A DNA stretch of 5,453 nucleotides from Myxococcales bacterium. GTDB lineage: Bacteria > Myxococcota_A > Polyangia > Palsa-1104. The position numbers and the translations under genes are program-made. Positions 4,991 to 5,453 of this stretch are shown in pieces; within the stretch, counting starts at the first letter, position 1; each line of letters starts with the position of its first letter. The notes under the pieces are model-generated. The model worked only from the letters and a program-made list of their open reading frames with translations. It was not told where the DNA came from and did no database searches. Where the stretch lies: contig JAHFDU010000283.1 of NCBI GenBank assembly GCA_023248835.1, positions 1 to 5,453 of the forward strand, given 5' to 3'.

Positions 4991-5272
4991 TCACTTCTCT
5001 CCTTGGTAAAATTGAGCACTGTCCCGCTTGTGAAGCACCGCGGTGACGGTAACCTGGCCTTTCGACACGTCATAGAACACCCGAAATTCATCGACGCGTA
5101 AGCGATAAGTTGCCGTCTGAACCCCGCGCAATCGCTTGATGCGGCTGCGACTGGTACGCTCTGGCTCATGTCGAAGGTGGGTCTCGATCGCGCGAAGGAT
5201 GGAACTCGAATCCACTCGCTTCATCTTCTTCAGCTGCACTCCGACACCCGTCGAAACGAGGATGCGAAACAT
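4991..5272 (-). CDS. RelE/ParE-superfamily toxin
   Basis: The 93-residue product has the RelE/ParE fold layout: an opening strand MFRILVS, a Lys/Arg-rich helical hairpin (about 12-35, with IETHL), then the sheet core IKRLRGVQTATYRLRVDEFR with VFYDV (45-69), and the final strand VTVTAVLHKRD (74-84). This subfamily usually cleaves ribosome-bound mRNA, although ParE relatives poison gyrase; the target cannot be fixed from sequence alone. The basic residues of the core and the terminal HKRD with Tyr89 are where catalytic residues are expected. The antitoxin follows with a short overlap. There is no Shine-Dalgarno; the start codon sits inside a perfect palindrome and just after promoter-like boxes, suggesting tight autoregulation and perhaps leaderless translation. 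Confidence 0.85.
   Translation of the reverse strand: MFRILVSTGVGVQLKKMKRVDSSSILRAIETHLRHEPERTSRSRIKRLRGVQTATYRLRVDEFRVFYDVSKGQVTVTAVLHKRDSAQFYQGEK
4999..5004 (-). promoter_or_regulatory. Shine-Dalgarno of the Phd-like gene
   Basis: AAGGAG lies within the last codons of the toxin gene. Its spacing (10 nt to ATG 4988, 4 nt to GTG 4994) favours the ATG. It gives the antitoxin its own strong initiation site while the toxin has none. Confidence 0.65.
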
Positions 5273-5293
5273 AGCAGAATTCTGCTATGTTTC
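5266..5293. promoter_or_regulatory. 28-bp perfect palindrome, probable TA operator
   Basis: GAAACATAGCAGAA (5266-5279) is followed immediately by its exact complement (5280-5293), with no spacer or mismatch. It covers the toxin ATG (5272-5270) and the best -10 box. This is the expected place and symmetry for a dimeric Phd antitoxin or antitoxin-toxin complex to bind and block transcription. Confidence 0.75.
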
Positions 5294-5307
5294 AACGCGT
5301 TGGTCAA
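5279..5307 (-). promoter_or_regulatory. Predicted promoter of the TA-type operon
   Basis: TTGACC (5307-5302, 5 of 6 to consensus) and CAGAAT (5284-5279, 4 of 6) are separated by 17 nt. The start of transcription would fall about at the toxin ATG at 5272. The -10 lies inside the 28-bp palindrome and the -35 inside a second inverted repeat. Confidence 0.5.
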
Positions 5308-5311
5308 CGCG
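5296..5311. promoter_or_regulatory. Second inverted repeat over the -35 box
   Basis: CGCGTTG (5296-5302) and CAACGCG (5305-5311) are exact inverted arms with a 2-nt spacer. CAACGCG also occurs at 5293-5299, and a 9-bp direct repeat ACGCGCTAC lies at 5307-5315 and 5326-5334. This may be an additional operator for the TA repressor or for the divergent gene. Confidence 0.45.
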
Positions 5312-5348
5312 CTACAGTGCAATGGACGCGCTACCTGCGACTTGTTCT

Positions 5349-5387
5349 CGCCCTTCGACTTCGCTGCGCTGCGCTCAGGGTGCACGG
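5349..5387. repeat. Possible dispersed CCCTTCGAC...CTCAGGG-type repeat
   Basis: CGCCCTTCGAC is followed by a GCTGC-rich middle and then CTCAGGGTGCACGG. I recall similar imperfect palindromes as multicopy intergenic repeats in environmental bacterial genomes. Only one copy is in this window, so the repeat status is inferred from recall, not seen here. Confidence 0.3.
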
Positions 5388-5390
5388 ACC

Positions 5391-5400
5391 GGGGGGGTGA
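5391..5400 (+). promoter_or_regulatory. Ribosome site of the right-edge gene
   Basis: A run of seven G followed by TGA contains GGGGTGA, a fair anti-16S match, 9 nt before the ATG at 5410. Confidence 0.4.
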
Positions 5401-5409
5401 ACGCTTACG

Positions 5410-5453
5410 ATGATAACAACCTACATCCTCGTCGCTGGGTTCGCCCTTTTTTC
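5410..5453 (+). CDS. 5' end of a gene with a hydrophobic N-terminus (partial)
   Basis: An ATG at 5410 opens 14 codons to the window edge, encoding MITTYILVAGFALF, which looks like the start of a signal anchor or first membrane helix. A G-rich ribosome site lies 9 nt upstream. It is divergent from the TA-type operon across a 137-bp control region. Too little is visible to name a family, and the reading could be a chance frame. Confidence 0.45.
   Translation, partial: MITTYILVAGFALF

Overview
The window looks like accessory chromosomal sequence from a GC-rich Gram-negative of the Myxococcota / former Deltaproteobacteria type. I base this on the very Cys-rich secreted or lipoprotein-like proteins with repeated CxxDxDC modules, the pairing of an extended SDR with a glycerolipid acyltransferase, and the repeat-filled intergenic DNA. 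The assignment is an inference; no rRNA, tRNA or marker gene is present.

Layout. (1) 1-1266, plus strand: two tandem paralogous Cys-rich proteins, the first cut by the window edge. The second carries a possible short lipoprotein signal. Its stop codon shares a CTAG tetranucleotide with the stop of the convergent gene. (2) 1263-3451, minus strand: a translationally coupled pair, an extended-SDR NAD(P)-binding protein followed by a PlsC/MGAT-like acyltransferase, joined by a TGATG overlap. The SDR has Phe where the catalytic Tyr is expected. (3) 3452-3633: a short intergenic region with a degenerate hexanucleotide repeat, an 11-bp direct repeat and a hairpin. (4) 3634-5272, minus strand: a toxin-antitoxin-type operon in the order relE-like toxin, Phd-like antitoxin, unknown 169-aa protein, XRE-type HTH gene. 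The first three overlap by a few bases. The toxin start lies inside a perfect 28-bp palindrome that also contains the best -10 box. (5) 5273-5409: the divergent control region, followed by the first codons of a plus-strand gene with a hydrophobic N-terminus that runs off the right edge.

The most notable result is at 3905-4150. A 226-bp non-coding element (3915-4140) has perfect 12-bp terminal inverted repeats and is flanked by an exact 10-bp target-site duplication, GTCTTGTACC. It has inserted into the 5' end of the XRE-type gene. Removing the element and one duplication copy in silico joins the HTH frame to an ATG at 4184 with a GGAGG ribosome site 8 nt upstream. This restores a 104-codon reading frame as the fourth gene of the toxin-antitoxin operon. 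The element also contains two oppositely oriented arrays of a degenerate heptamer (GTCNANA), a strong hairpin at its right end and a 12-bp palindrome near its centre. It has no transposase, so it looks like a MITE moved in trans.
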